A stretch of DNA of 64,000 nucleotides from the NCBI GenBank assembly GCA_964007475.1, contig OZ023274.1, positions 22,278,043 through 22,342,042 on the forward strand, read 5' to 3'. Position numbers and translations under genes: made by a program. Position 1 is the stretch's first letter; every line of letters starts with the position of its first letter. Shown here one piece after another: positions 1 to 13,899 of this stretch. This DNA comes from Hybos culiciformis. Taxonomy: Eukaryota > Arthropoda > Insecta > Diptera > Hybotidae. The notes under the pieces were generated by a model. That model did no database searches. It had not been told where the DNA came from and was given only the letters and a program-made list of their open reading frames with translations.

Positions 1-3000
1 ACGTACTAAATCCTAGAATTATTTCTTCAATATGTCTAGTACTGGCTAATCTTTAATGATTAATGCCATTATATAATATAGTGCACAAAACTATGATGTG
101 AATATTTTGAAGCTCACTCACGAATCCAAACAATATTGTGAGAATTCCACTCATCTTTCTATGCTATTCTAAACGTAAAAGACATTTGGAACATCATCAT
201 TATTATCATCAGTTTTATTCTAGTTCTCATAATCTGTTTCTCATAATCTGTTTCTCAAAATGCGTGCTTGGAGATTTAAAAAAATATTCAAATATTCAAC
301 AGCCCTTCAGCTGCATGCCGCAGCAACCAGTTGCATTGAAGTTATCAATTTTATTGCGGCTAAAAGCTATCTTACTAAAATTGTTGTATATTATTGTAAT
401 GCACAATTTTGGAATTTTACTCACTCATCACGTCTTAAGTTTTATTCAACCCAAAAATAATGTTTTAAGTTTTAACTTATTTTGTATATCCTCTCATTCT
501 ATTTAAGTATTTTTTTTAGTTATATAAAGTATATTGTATAAATTATAAGATCATTGAATTTTTATAAAAATTAACTATATATATGTTATCAGTGTGTTAA
601 CATAAAATTTATAGAGCTTTACATAACATTAACAATTTAATGCTCTTTTTGTAAACATAAAATTAAAAATTCAAATTAAAAATAAAGGAGAACATCATGA
701 AAATTATATACATAAATAAACACTATACATACTCATATAGTCAGCCAGTACAGCTGTATAGTATACAATTTTTTCAACCCATCATCAGATACATACAAAG
801 TGCGCTTTTTATTTTGCATCATCAGAGAACTTAACCCAGATTTTTATAATTGAATTTAATATTTATATTTTTCTGTTTTTTTTTTTTTTTTTAATTTTAT
901 ACTCAATAAATATAAAATTTATATTAAAGCGAGTTCAAAAACAGTAAAAAAAAAATAATTTCTAATATTTTTCTTTTTAATTTATTCGGCGAAGTTTATT
1001 TTTGATTTATAGTTGATTTTTATATTAAAGTCCAACGTCTAATTACATTGATTACAAGGCGCCGTCATGTTTTTAAATACAATGATTTTTCATGAATGAT
1101 TGAAGCTTTGGAATTTATAAATAATAAATTAGAAATTTTCTAAATTATGAGTGTAGAAAAAAAAAAAAAACAAAGAAAATTTATTATGCCCAATAATTAA
1201 AAATTCAAAACTTTGTGTGGTATTATAAAATGTCTGATCTAGAATCAGAATCATATATATTTTGATGACTAATCTTTTGGAACTTGGTGTTAACCCATAG
1301 AGAAGTGTATATATTTTTACATCAGTAATGTATGTTAGCATAATAATGTATTAGAAATATATCTATGTTTTAACCAACTATAGTATCATTCTATGTAGGC
1401 ATATAAATTCTTGTACAAAAAAATTGTTTTGTTTCGCAATAATGAAATTCATGGTTGCGGACCAATAGTCTGTATGAGGTGTTAATTCAGGGTGCTCTTC
1501 ATAGCATTTTAAATTTGAAGGAACACTTTTTTTAACAGTTACATTTAATTAAACATCAAAATTAGTAAGATAATATCAGATTTAGATTTTAAATACTTGA
1601 ATTTCAAATTTTCGAATTCTGGCATTTTCCAAGCAGTTTTTAAATTTTAAACAATTCATTGTATATGAATTCTGGTCAAAAGATGAAAATTTAATCTGTA
1701 TAACCGCTGCAAAACTCCAATATCTTCTGAATTGAATATAGCATAAGTAGTATATAATATACGTTTAAGAAATATAACTTCTTTTTTGTTTTATAAATAA
1801 GCTCTTCACTTCTTTGAAAAAGAAAAACAAGGATCGTTATGTGGGAGAATTATTCTATTTTTGGTTTATTTAAACATAATTTCCTTATTATTGTTTAAAT
1901 TCTGTAAAAGAAAAATTCAAAACGAGGATCGATAGAAAAATATTTTGGTCAGCAAAAAAAATAATTTTCGCCATTTTCTTAAATTTTTTTACATAAATTT
2001 TATTTTAATGCTCATTCCATTAGTTTAAAGTGTTTATCAATCATTTTATTTTAATTAGATTAAAGTTTTTTTTTTATCAACTTAATTTTGATATATAATG
2101 TTTTAAAAATTTTATATATATACGACATGTTGTTAAAAATTCATTGTTATTTATGTAATTTTAATGAAAAACATAATTTCCCAAAAAAACGAATTTTTTA
2201 CGTGCAGTTGATTTATTACGTTCATCCAATTACTATAAATAAAAAAAAAATAAAAAATTAAATATTAGAGTAGATGTATCCAAATAAACTGGGCGTAATT
2301 TTTGAATAAATGTGCAGAAAAAAAAAACCAAAATGAAGTATAAGTTAAAAAATAAGTTAATTGCATTCTTTTCTCTTTTTAGCTTAAAAGGAATTTCTTT
2401 CTTGTTATGTTGTTACTTCTTGTATATATGTAAAAAAAAATCTGTTATTCTTTGTTATGTTTTTATAAATTTCATACCATAATGCATTATATTGCAATAA
2501 AAGACAAGAAATATAACGAAACACTACAATTTTTTATTTTATTTTATTTATTTTTATTTTTTATTTTTATGAAAAAACAACAATCTCATTACTTAGCAGA
2601 TAGATACAAAACAATGCATTCAAGATGCACAGATTATCTTTATTTGTTGCTCTAAGAGTGTGTTGTTATTTTCTATACACAAATAAATTTTATACATTCT
2701 TTTTTATATTAAAATTTTTCCATATATTTCTTCCTTATATGCATACCAAAATAATTTTTTTTATTTTAATATATAAATTTTTATAGTTTGCATTAGATAA
2801 CAAGAGTAGATTGAAAAATTTAAGGACTGAATAAAAAAAAATTAAAGTAGAAAATTATTGAACATTTAATGAATCAAAATATTTTATCTTAGAAATATTG
2901 CTCGGTAAATAGAAGAGAATTATCAGGTCTCAAATTTGATGTGTAAATTAAATTTCAATGACTTTACTGTTCTAATAAATAAATCTTTATTTTACAGTAC

Positions 3001-3164
3001 TTTGTAATTGACAAATAACCTAAGTTAAGTATTTTGCTGTTTGAAAAAAGGAAATTTCCACATTTGTTATTATTTGTAATGTGAATAAAATCTGTTTAGT
3101 GTAAAACTACAAAATTAAGTGCAAATTTTAATCAATTAAGTTAGCAAATAAACTTCTAATGTCT
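1..3164. other. A+T-rich non-coding DNA
   Basis: No gene is visible. The 122-codon frame at 138-506 and the 67-codon frame at 2452-2655 have low-complexity, Phe/Ile/Tyr/His-rich translations with no recognisable motif, and they look like chance frames in A+T-rich sequence. Short poly(T) and poly(A) runs (for example near 880 and 1155) are scattered throughout. Intronic or intergenic status cannot be decided from the sequence. Confidence 0.6.
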
Positions 3165-3460
3165 CATTTACACGATTCACTTTTCATGTTCAGCGCCAGT
3201 GATTCATTTTGAGTGAACGAACCATTCATCCAAAGAGATCACTCTTGAGGAACAGAGTGAACAATGTAATTCACTGGGATTCATCAAGAGTAAACGTGTA
3301 AACAAAAAGTGCATTCCTTTTTAAAATGCATTCCTGATAAACAGGAGAAAAAAATTAGAGAAAAATAAGAACAAAATGAGAAAAAAAAAATCAATATTCG
3401 AATCACTTTCGATGATGCGTGTAAAGAAAAAGAGAATTAAAAAAATGAAGCGTGTAAATG
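3165..3460. mobile_element. MITE candidate, terminal motif CATTTACACG
   Basis: The left end reads CATTTACACGATTCA and the reverse complement of the right end reads CATTTACACGCTTCA, one mismatch in 15. Inside, 3167-3304 is itself a degenerate palindrome: TTTACACG, then CCAGTGA and ATT blocks, recur in the inverted sense on its far side. The motif CGTGTAAA therefore appears several times (near 3293, 3412 and 3451). I see no coding capacity and no convincing target duplication, so the family cannot be assigned. It may be a short non-autonomous DNA transposon or two overlapping copies of one. Confidence 0.4.
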
Positions 3461-4530
3461 CTTCTGAACAAAACATTTTTTTTTTACTAAAATCGAGGTA
3501 AGTTTTAAAGATTTATGTAAAAGCTCATTTTTATAAACTGTCATTCTAGAGATACAGAAATACTAGTAAATTTACGGAATTTATATAAAATTGTTGCATC
3601 TGATTTTGTAACGCTCCATAAATAAAATATTCTCTGGTATCGAAACTGTCAATTATCTTGTTCAGTAGTTTTTCATATTATTTTTAGCAGCGAATAGGCT
3701 GTTTGTTTCAGTCAAGCAATAACATCTTCTATACTCCTGAAGATATCTAAAAAAATTTATAATTTTCAATCAGATCTCGTACGGATTTTTATTGCATCAA
3801 GAATGAATCTTCTTGGAATGAAAAATTATAATATATTATAAAAACAAAAATTGTATATATACTGTGGAGAGGGGATAAAGTAAAATAAGAAGATGAAGGA
3901 AAAAAAATGAGCACTTGAAAATAACTTGAAGTGTTGGTTCCTCATCAACATTGCATTTTTTTTTACATCTGCCTCTGTAGTTCAATACCCTTAATTTATA
4001 TTAATTTTTCTTTTTCATGCATAAAATAATTTTATCAGAAAGAAGTCTCAGACATAGCTTAACCTGTTCTTTGAAAATAAGCAAAAAATAAAACAAAAAA
4101 AAAACAAAAGCAAAAAATAAACATCGGATTGACTTGCACGCCAACATTTTTAATTTAGTGTTACACGGTTAAAATTATTGGTTATTGTAGTTAGTGCGAA
4201 AAAACATATTTTGTTTTGAGAAATATTTTAATAAGTATTCAACAAAGTACAAATCTTAGTATATATTTCCAAACACGAAAAAAAAAAACGGAAGTAGTAC
4301 ATTAAGTTTCTTCTATTATGCGCTCAGTATTGGATTTTCGGCTTTAATAAATACAATTTCTTTTAGCACAAGAACAATCGCTTAGCTTCAAAGTTATTTG
4401 AGTAGAACCGTAGAACAATGTAAACTTTCACATTGAAACAAAAAATGATGTAAATATGGCTGTTATCTGTTATGTTCAATGTTTGTAAACACTTTTATTT
4501 TCGAGCTAGATACTCGAAAATTCGTGAGAT
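3461..4530. other. A+T-rich non-coding DNA
   Basis: No gene or repeat structure is recognised. A strong isolated donor-like sequence, GAG followed by GTAAGT, occurs at 3495-3503, but there is no acceptor or coding frame next to it. Confidence 0.5.
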
Positions 4531-4663
4531 TACTACCTAGTTAACATAATCGGGTTGAAACAGAGTTGAGTTTTCGTTGAGTTGATTTTTAATATGAAAT
4601 TATTCAATTCGACGCAAACACAACTCTGTTTAAACCCTATCATGTAAACTAGCTATTAGTAGT
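4531..4663. repeat. imperfect palindrome, MITE-like (133 bp)
   Basis: The left arm (about 4531-4590) and right arm (about 4605-4663) are inverted copies. They share blocks such as CTAGTT, AAACAGAGTTG and the hexamer TACTAC near the outer ends, with about 80% identity by eye and a short A+T-rich centre. No open frame lies inside. The structure fits a small decayed foldback MITE; the class is not identifiable and no flanking duplication is clear. Confidence 0.5.
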
Positions 4664-7600
4664 ATTATAAGTTCTTCAAAAAATATTATATTTTTATTTT
4701 CATATATAATTTAATTTTTGTATATATCTGACTGCGAAAACAAATTTCGTCCATACGATACGTGGTTTAATTTATTAGCCGACGACATGACGACGTTTCA
4801 AGTTATTAACCAAAATTATTTTGGAACAAAAAAAGATATAATTAAACCTTGTTTTCAAACTAGTTAATGGGATAAATTTCAAGACAAATATTTTGTTTTA
4901 TCATATAATTAATTATTAATTGGTTTTTTTTTTTTTTGATTTTTTGGATCAAAAAAAGCTATAAATTTTGGCAAAATGTATAAAATTTTTTTTTTTTTTG
5001 CTATAAATCATTTATCATACCGGTAATTTTTATGGAGAGAATTTTTGTTCTGGAAAAAAATGTATCTAATCAGTCATCGTAGTAATTTCGCCAAATCAGG
5101 TTAATTACTTCTTTTTTTTTTGTTCGGAATGACTAATAAAATAAATGAAAATAAAAAAAAGTTCTTTGACATTTCATGTTTTTTTTAGAGTGTTTGTTTG
5201 TTTTATGTTTTCTTTTGCCTAATATTTGTTATCTTTTTATAGCCAGTTTGTCTATTTATGGTATTTAGTAATTCTTTTTTTTTTTGCAATATTTTCATCT
5301 TCTCTTTTAATCTAAAAATCATTGTTTCTAAAAATAAAATGATTATACGAATTAATCCCGATGGGAAAAACCACAGGAGAACTAATCCCATGTATTTTAA
5401 ATACATTTTGTAGTAATTTTCATTTCGGCAATAATTTACATTTTGCCATATATGAAAAAAAAAAACATTTTAGCGGTTATTTAATTTTTTTTTCGAAATT
5501 TACATATAACTTTTATTTTATTTTTAGAACTTATTTATTTATTTCAAATAGAAATAAAACTTTTATACAGATTAGAGTAAAAGAAATTTAAAACTGATTA
5601 ATAATACTTAAATTGAATCGGGTGAATTTACAATAACACTATAATCAGACCATTTCAGTAGAAAATTCAAATGAATCTAAATCAGATTCCTTATAGCTTA
5701 TGGAAGCGGTCATAAAAAATTTAACTAATTAATTGCGATTTTCCCAAAGACATTATTTTGTTACGTTGGGATATAAAATTCCTTGATAAATTGGTAGCAA
5801 ATGTCTAGAATCTTCGATCTCTACCACAAGATAAAATTTCTTCCAGCATTAGAGGAAAGTTCTAAGTAACTTGTGCGATGAAATGGTGGAATTGAAGCGT
5901 TTTGATGACTAGAAATCATTAATATTTATAAAAACTAACAAATCAGGATCAGTTAGTCAAAAACAAATGAACAACTAGCAATGAAGTTTCTAAGTTCAAC
6001 TTAATCTAAATTATTTAGTTAGCACTTGTCTTCATGAGTACTGACAGCGAAATTAAAAGATCTTAAGATATGCTTTAAAAATCTTCACTCAAAAGATTCA
6101 ATTCGTTTAATAGTGATAAATTCTTATTAAGTAATTTTAATATATTATATTTCCTTCTTGTTAACAGTGATTAGTTTTTTAGGGGTTTTGCCACATTCCT
6201 CAAAAATAAAACAAAAAAAAAATTTTAAAACTACTTAATATGTTAAAGCGAAAAATTTATACGGCGTTCCCTTTAACTCTCAAATAATGATGGAATTCTA
6301 TTTTTTCTTGAAATACACAAAAAAAAAAAATTACTTAAAAATAAAAATTCTTTTTTATTTAAAAAAAATAAATAAAAAAAAATAATAATAATACAACATA
6401 CATTATTTTGCCTCACATTAAAATCATTATAGCCTGTCTCCATAAAAATGTTTTTCATACAAATATTATTTTTTTCTTCTTTTCATTATTGAGAATTTTA
6501 AAACAAAGAATGAAGTTTTTAACATTAAAAACAAAAACAAATTTTTTTTTTTTTTTTTAAATAAATATAACTTTAACAATTATTGCTTAAAAAAGCACAA
6601 GGGTTTTAATTTTTTATTTTTTCGCTTTTATTTGATATTTTTATTTATTTAAAAAAAAAAAAAAAACATTTTTTTTTGCAGCGGTTTTCTATTGAAGTTT
6701 GTCTGGGAGGATTTTTATGTTGTTGGTACAAAAAAAAAAAAGTCTATAAAGCAAAATTTTCAGTTCAAATTTTTTTTTCTTTCTTTTTTTCATTTAAGTT
6801 AAGCAAGCATATTTTTTCACTTTAATTCCGGCTGTCGTCATCGAAGTTTTTTGAAAAAAAAAAAAAAAAAAAAAAATTGTTAAATAAATTATTCTATGTT
6901 CCTAATGTTGATATGATTTTTTTTTTGTTATTTCAATGATTTCCAAAGAATAGTTTTACTAAGATTTTGTTAACTTTTTATGAACAAAATAACTAAGTGG
7001 AATTTTTTTACATAATCTAGAAAATTTGAAGATAATAATAGTGTCGTCTTTGTGCTTGAGTACAACAAATATACCCTACGGTATTCTTTCACTTATTTGA
7101 TACTTATTTTATAAAACCCAATCATAGTCACAGGCTATGTGGATATTATCAGCTTTGAAACTTGAGCACAATAACTAGGCTCTAAACAAATAGCATTAAA
7201 GATTTAGTTTCAATAAATTTTGCAAATATTTTCACGAACCAATGTTGACTGATTAAAAAAAGCGTGGGAGCCCTCGTTTCAACATAGTGAAACAATTTTC
7301 AGTGGATCAACCAAAGTTCGTTTCTTTCAATATAATCGTTCAATAAATTATTTAATAAATCGTATCCTAACAACAAATTCTAGAATTATAAAATAATAAA
7401 TTAAATAAAAAAAAATAGATTATCAAAAATACTATAAACTGTTGGTATGTTCTGATCAATTAGTCCTTTTTAACTTTTGTTAATCAACTTAAATCGGTTA
7501 ACATGAAAATCTATTCAAACCCTTGGGTATATTTGAAATTTTCTTTTGCATAGCATAAATTTTACGAAATTTTTTCGCACAAAATGAGATCTTAAGAAAG

Positions 7601-8058
7601 AAAATCATTCTCATACCCCATCTTGGAGCACTATTTTATGTTACACAAGTTTTTTTTTTTTTGTTTTAAATAAAGGTAATAATGTCATCCAAATTTCAAT
7701 TCTATTTATTTTCTATATAAATGTATATACATATCTTTTAAAAGTTTGACATAGGTTGTTGAATCGTTTTTCTTGATTGACCCTTTTAATGTGTGTCCTT
7801 TCTAATTTATTTCTAACTTTTATTTTTTTGATAAAAAATAAAAAATTATTTAATATTTTACTGACTTTTATTTCAAATAAACGAAAACCATAAATCAATG
7901 AGAAGACAAAGCAGACGATGGTCAATTTGTACAAAAAAAAAAAAAAAGGAAAAAATTTTAACAGAAAGTATAAAAAAAAAAAAAAGCAGATAATAAAAAA
8001 AATCTTAAAACTATATATTGTGTTGTGTGTAGTATGTTCTATCTGAAGAAGAATTACG

Positions 8059-8089
<31 letters not shown>

Positions 8090-10766
8090 AGGAATGAAAT
8101 TTCATTCATTTTTTTTTGTGCAAATCTTATGAGAAAAAAAAAATTGAAATTCTTACGTAAAAAATTTCAAAATAAAACATTCTATCATGATTTTTTTTTT
8201 TTTTTAAATAAATGATTTTTATGGTCAAGGATCAATCTTGCATGATGGCTTCGTTGTGAATTCAATATATATTTTTTTTCCTTTTGGTTCTTTTTATTTC
8301 TTTTAAATATTTTATGATTCATCTCATCCAAAAATTGTATTATTTTTCTTTCTTGAGAATAAAGAAAACAAAAATGTATATATATAATATATATTGTATA
8401 TATTAAAGCAAAACATAATGATTGTAAAGTAAAATTCATGAGCCAAGAAGTTATGGAAGAAAAATTTAAGTCTCTAATGTTAAGATAGTTAAGTTTAGTT
8501 GGTCAATAAAATAGCTATAAAAATATATGAAAATGTCATAAATACTGTTTTTGTCAAATAATCAAGTTCATATTTTCAATATTTCCTGCGGTGATTCGCG
8601 GTTAAATTAATTTGTCTGACATAATTTATTACTGAATTGAAAGAATAAGAGCGATGTCAAACTAATATATTTTAGAAATTATTTGTATTTTTTACTAAAA
8701 TTTAAAAAAAATCTCGTACAGTTAATCATATTAGAAGATTATATTTTAAGAACAATTTTATTCAGGTGCAACTCTTTAGTAAGTTCTTTTCAAATTTCAC
8801 TTACTTTCCTTATATACTTTGACTTCATTTAATCATTTTTGTGGTGATGGAAATCATCAATATTTTCAATCTATATTGTGGATTTGTGATATGTTTCTTA
8901 TTAAATCTTATCGAGCTCCATTTCAAGTTAAAACGTCGATAAAACGAATTGATCGAAACCGTATGATTTTTTTTAATTCAAACGAAATAAAATTTGCAGA
9001 AAAAACAGCAGCAGAGCCTTTAAAATGTTTTCCAAGATCTTTATTTTTATCGCACCCACTAATTTCAATTTAATGCTGTCTCTCTTATTTATTTTAATAA
9101 TTTTTATAAAATAATAATAAATCTTAATTATAAAAATGTGAGTCCAATTTAGAAAATATTTTTCTTTCATTTTTATTTTTATTTTTTAACATTATTAAAA
9201 ATAATTATTATAAAAATCAATATAGTTTTCAAATAGAGGAAATTCTACTGTATATAATTATTTTTTCTGTCATTTTTCATTTTCTATATTATATTTTCTA
9301 ATTTCTACAAATTACTTTTAATTAGGTACAAATAATTTCAAAAATGCATCCCCAATTAATGAAAATTTGAACAAAATAAATAATTATCCAAATATTATTT
9401 TGTTTATTTATTTATTTTTTTTCATTTAATTATATTAATTTTTCAATATTGCGTGTAGTACAAATTTTATACAAAAATCAATAAATTAAATTCTTTAAAC
9501 TAATTAGTTTTGTTCAAAAAATATTTTGAAATTATAATAGAGATAAAAACGAAAAAAAACTTTTAATTTTAACAGTTTCCAACTATTTAGTTATTTTTTA
9601 ACAAAATTTATGAATGAAATTTATTTTCAATGTTGATATTTTATTAAATACTTAGTTAATTTAATTTTATTATTATATAAGTATATACAGTAGTGGTACA
9701 TTGTTACAAAAAAAAAGCTTATTATGGAATGTAAATATTTTCATACTATGAATTATTGTTATGACTAATTTTTTTTTCTATAAACATTTTTATTTTGATG
9801 AATGAGTTCTCTTTGATTTTTAATATTTTTCTACAAATTATTATTATTATTTTGAAAATTGAATTATATACATATTAAATTGAGAGTGTGTGAACGACAC
9901 GAATATTTATAGTATATTTTTTTGTAATTATTTAACAAAAATATTTTGTTATTTGAAAAAAAAAAAAAAAAAAAAAAATGTGTATATGTACAATGAAGTA
10001 AGTCAATAAGTCATCAATTGGTTCGAGGAGGTTACGTTATTTTGCTTTTACAACAGTATTTTTTTTAAAATAGAAACAACTTTGACTATTTAGTTTAGTT
10101 AGGTAGAGTCAGAGTAGTAAAAGAAATGGTTCAATGTAATTTAAAATTTTTGCAATCAAAATAATGAGGCCGACTTACGTTGTTCAAAATTTTCATTTGC
10201 CAATAATGTCGGAAGTCAAAATGTTTTTTTTTTCAAAATTGTATGTGTCATTTTTACTTTGTACATACATTAAAGAGATAACTTATTACGCAGCTGTTTT
10301 GCTACTATGCTACTAAAAATATTTAATGTACTACGGCTATGAGTAAGATAAGCTAAATGTCATATTTTAATTATATAGGAAAAATTAAAAGCTAATTATG
10401 TTGTTTATCGATATGTTTTTTGAAAATTTTATAACAATTTAGAGTGACTGTCATGTGTTCACATTATATATACATACATACATTTAAGAAATAAATTTTT
10501 ATTTGCTATTTAGTACTAAAAAATATTTAAAATTTTAATTATATGGGGAAATTCAAAAACTATTTCTATAATACAAAACTATTTATAAGTAAAATATCCT
10601 ATAGTTCTATCCGTCATTCACTTAGAAATTAATATTATCAAAATGCTACATTTAAAAAAAAATCGATAATACTTTTTCTTTTCTCTTGGAAAACTTTTTG
10701 AAATGACAGACGAAAAGAAAGAAAATATTTACATATTAGCAAAAAGGGTAAATATGTAACTCCTCA

Positions 10767-10770
<4 letters not shown>
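4664..10770. other. A+T-rich non-coding DNA with homopolymers
   Basis: No gene is recognised. The block holds many poly(A)/poly(T) tracts, including 23-nt A runs at 6854-6876 and 9956-9978, and a (TTA)n tract near 8066-8090. The 130-codon minus frame at 7713-8105 and the 84-codon frames at 8185-8439 (minus) and 8819-9073 (plus) show no family resemblance. The first two read largely through homopolymers. Confidence 0.55.

Positions 10771-10804
<34 letters not shown>
10771..10804. repeat. (AT)17 microsatellite
   Basis: Seventeen uninterrupted AT dinucleotides, flanked by A+T-rich unique sequence. A second A/T-only patch follows near 10975-11035. Confidence 0.95.
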
Positions 10805-10807
<3 letters not shown>

Positions 10808-12439
10808 ATATTATTAAAAAAAAAGATAATATTTTTATGAATGTTCTTTATTGATTCCAAATAAATTATTTTCAAACATTAAGAAAATAAATGAGCTTTA
10901 AATAGGGCCCTTTTTGTCATGAATGTAAAAATATTTTTAGTTTTTATTTAAATTTCGATATCAAATATTATTTCATATATATATCTTATATTATATATAT
11001 TTTATATTATGTATATAACATTTGTACGTACGTATATCTTTTTTCTAAATACTTAATGCATATAATAAATATAAATTAATTTTATTATTAAAGTTCCTAT
11101 ACTTTTCAGTGTTAAAGAAAAAAAAAGTCTGGAAATAAAAATAAAAGAAACAATTTATTCTATTTGAATTTCCAAAAAAAAAATAGGAAAAAAGAAGAAA
11201 TTCTCCAATAACAGTAGAAAATTATTAAAGTTCTAACTTTCATTTAATTGACTGTATATAAAAAAAAAAGAATTTCGAATCTCAATTATAATATAAGCGT
11301 TTTGGAAATTACTAACTACGTTAGTTTTTTTTTTGTTTTTTTTTGTAAAAAGTTAGGAAAAAGTTTTCTTTAATTTTTTTTTTTTCGTGGAAGAAGTTTG
11401 TAAAAGCCAAAATAATGAAAAATTAATTTTTATTACAATTTTTTTTATTATTATTATTTTTTTTTTCTAGTTAAAATTATTTTATATAACTTTCAACGCT
11501 TTAATTTTGTATAAATTTTAATATATGTAATAACTTTATGGTAAGAGAAAAAATAATTATATAGATTTTAAATAAATTAAGGCGTTAAAATATAGTGAAA
11601 CCTTTTTTTTTAAGGTTAATTTTCCACTCTTCTGTTTGAATTTTTTTTTTTTTACCGCCAAAAAGAACAAGCAGTTAGTAAAAGATTTTGCTTTACTTCG
11701 GTGTTTTTTTTATTCAATTTTTCAAAGTTAGTTTTTTTTAAGTTATTATATAGGTTAGGTTAATCAGTTGAATATGTGACTGAACAAATCTTTGAAAAAA
11801 CTTAACAAAGTTTGAAATATTAAAAATGCAAACCAAATTCGAGTTACTGGATACAGTTGCAGCTACTAACGATAGAACAGTATATTGCTAGAGTAAACTG
11901 GGAAAAAAATTTATTGCCAAGTAAAATCAAACTAGTTAACTTTGTTGTAGCAAGAAAAAGTAGCTAATACTTTTACTTTTTTCTATATTTATTCGTATAT
12001 GATTATAGCAATAATTTATTTAAAATTTCAGAAATTTTTTTAATTTATTTTTCGCTAGAAATAAACGATAATAAGTAGGTCTAATTTTGTAGTAACAATT
12101 TAATACAATTTATTTGCTGTACATTTTTGGACGAATTATTATGTGTTTAAGAGTAAATGCCAATTTTTTAGCACATACTGCGAGTTTTAATTATAATCTT
12201 TTGCAGACTTTATATCTGACTTTCCACCGAGTTGTTTTTTTTTTTTGTACAAACTTTATTATTTTAAACGTATTTAGTTTTTATTATTATTTTTTTTTAA
12301 ATTTGTTTTTTTTTGAAAATATTTACTTTTTTTTTATAATATGAAAACTGTTTTAGATGTCGGACAGAATGAAAAAAAATACAAAACTTCAAATTACTAC
12401 ATTGCCGGTAGCTCTTATTGTGTTTCATATAAATATATG
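10805..12439. other. A+T-rich non-coding DNA
   Basis: No gene or element is recognised. Poly(T) and poly(A) runs are frequent (for example near 11330-11390 and 11640). The 76-codon frame at 12114-12344 is mostly poly-Phe and Tyr from T-runs. Confidence 0.5.
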
Positions 12440-12565
12440 TATATATATAATAATATAAATATAAATCTATATAATAATATAAATATAAATCTATATAATA
12501 ATATAAATATAAATATATATAATAATATAAATATAAATATATATAATAATATGAATAAATATATA
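12440..12565. repeat. 24-bp tandem repeat array (A/T only)
   Basis: About five copies of a 24-bp unit made of TATAATAATATAAATATAAA plus a short TCTA or TATA joiner. The first two units carry a C that is lost in later ones. Because the period is a multiple of three, one frame stays open and reads as repeated Asn-Ile-Asn-Ile-Tyr. That frame (12341-12583) is a repeat artefact and not a gene. Confidence 0.85.
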
Positions 12566-13077
12566 TGGTTACATTTTTTTTGACAGTCGTTTGTTTTTCT
12601 AATGTTTGTTAAGGACTAGATAACCAGCTGGTTGTATTGTTGACAAAAAAAAAAATTAATAGATAAAATATAAATATACACCTAAAGTTTTTTTAATGAG
12701 AAAAAATATGGTAAATTGAGCAAATGATTCGAATTTTACTAAAAATCTCATTAATCTTAAAAATTTATTCCGGAAAATATATAATATAATACACATATAT
12801 ATATATATATAAACTTTAATTAACAAAACTTCTTTATTTTAAATTAGATTTCTTTTTTTATTCGGTTTCTGTTAAAATATTTTAGGAACCTATGTTGATT
12901 AAACAAAATATAGAAAATATTCCAACTATCAGAAGGATTATTTTCCTGAAATTCTTTTTTTTTAATTAGTTTTACCTTATATTAGAAATATTTTTTTTTC
13001 TTTGATATTTTATTTTATTTTATATTTTTTAAATAAAATTTATTCAAAAAAAAAAAGTTTTTAAAATTTAATAAAGT

Positions 13078-13106
13078 TTTTTTTCTCTTCAATTTTTCAG
13101 GTGAGT
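13078..13106 (+). promoter_or_regulatory. candidate recursive splice (ratchet) site
   Basis: A pyrimidine-rich tract (13078-13097) runs directly into CAG at 13098-13100, which is followed without any intervening exon by GTGAGT at 13101-13106. This juxtaposed acceptor/donor, Y-tract CAG then GTRAGT, is the defining layout of recursive splice sites (zero-length exons) described in long Drosophila introns. The context, tens of kilobases with no coding sequence, is where such sites occur. No RNA evidence is available here, and a chance match cannot be excluded. Confidence 0.45.
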
Positions 13107-13299
13107 TTTCCAAAATTTCATTATAAAACTTTTTGTTCAGCAATTTTTAAATTAAGTATTTAAAAAACAAAAAAAAAGGGTAAGTTATATATTTATAATA
13201 ATTTTTTATCAAAGAATAGAATTAAAATAATTGTATGTAAGTAATAATATTGAAATTTAATAATTTAATATGAAATTATTATAGCCTTTTCATATAAAT

Positions 13300-13352
13300 A
13301 TATACATATATATAAATATATATAAATATAAATATAAATATAAATTTAAATA
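13300..13352. repeat. (TATAAA)n-like simple repeat
   Basis: An imperfect run of ATATAAATATAAA units, similar in composition to the array at 12440-12565. It underlies the poly Ile-Tyr end of the minus-strand frame at 13279-13545, which is therefore not a credible gene. Confidence 0.7.
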
Positions 13353-13899
13353 ATTTATTATGAAAGATATTTACTTTATAAAGTAAAAATTTTTTAAATA
13401 TTGTTTTGTTTACAATATTATTTTTATGAATGGCATTATGATTTTTGAATGAGAATGCACTATGCGGAAATAATATGTGAGTGAAATCACCTGTCATAAT
13501 AATAAAAAATTTCCTGTATATTATATTTACATTATGCACATACATTTATAATATTTATTTATTTAGTTTGTTTAATATATAAATAGTACATATTTAATTT
13601 TAACTTATATTTTACATCAAAGTAAATACATTTTTAATTTTTATATGTCATTTGTAAACACAATATCAATTTACAATAAAGTAGTGGTATATATACTGCA
13701 AACATAATGGTAAAATATTGTGCCGACTTTATACACAAAAGTTAAGTTCGCATAGAGCTCAATTTTTTATTTACTCAACTCAAAAAAAAAAAATTATGCT
13801 TAAAAAAGTTGAGTTTTGTTTACTCTTTGGCCTTGAGTAAATATTTTACACTCAATTATTTGTATAATAGCATAGTATTGACGTCTGGAATCCATTTTA

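Noticed and set aside
3491..3503. Strong donor-like GAG/GTAAGT
   Set aside because: There is no coding exon or acceptor upstream within a plausible distance.
12341..12583. 80-codon frame with Asn-Ile repeats
   Set aside because: It is produced by the 24-bp A/T tandem array, whose period is a multiple of three.
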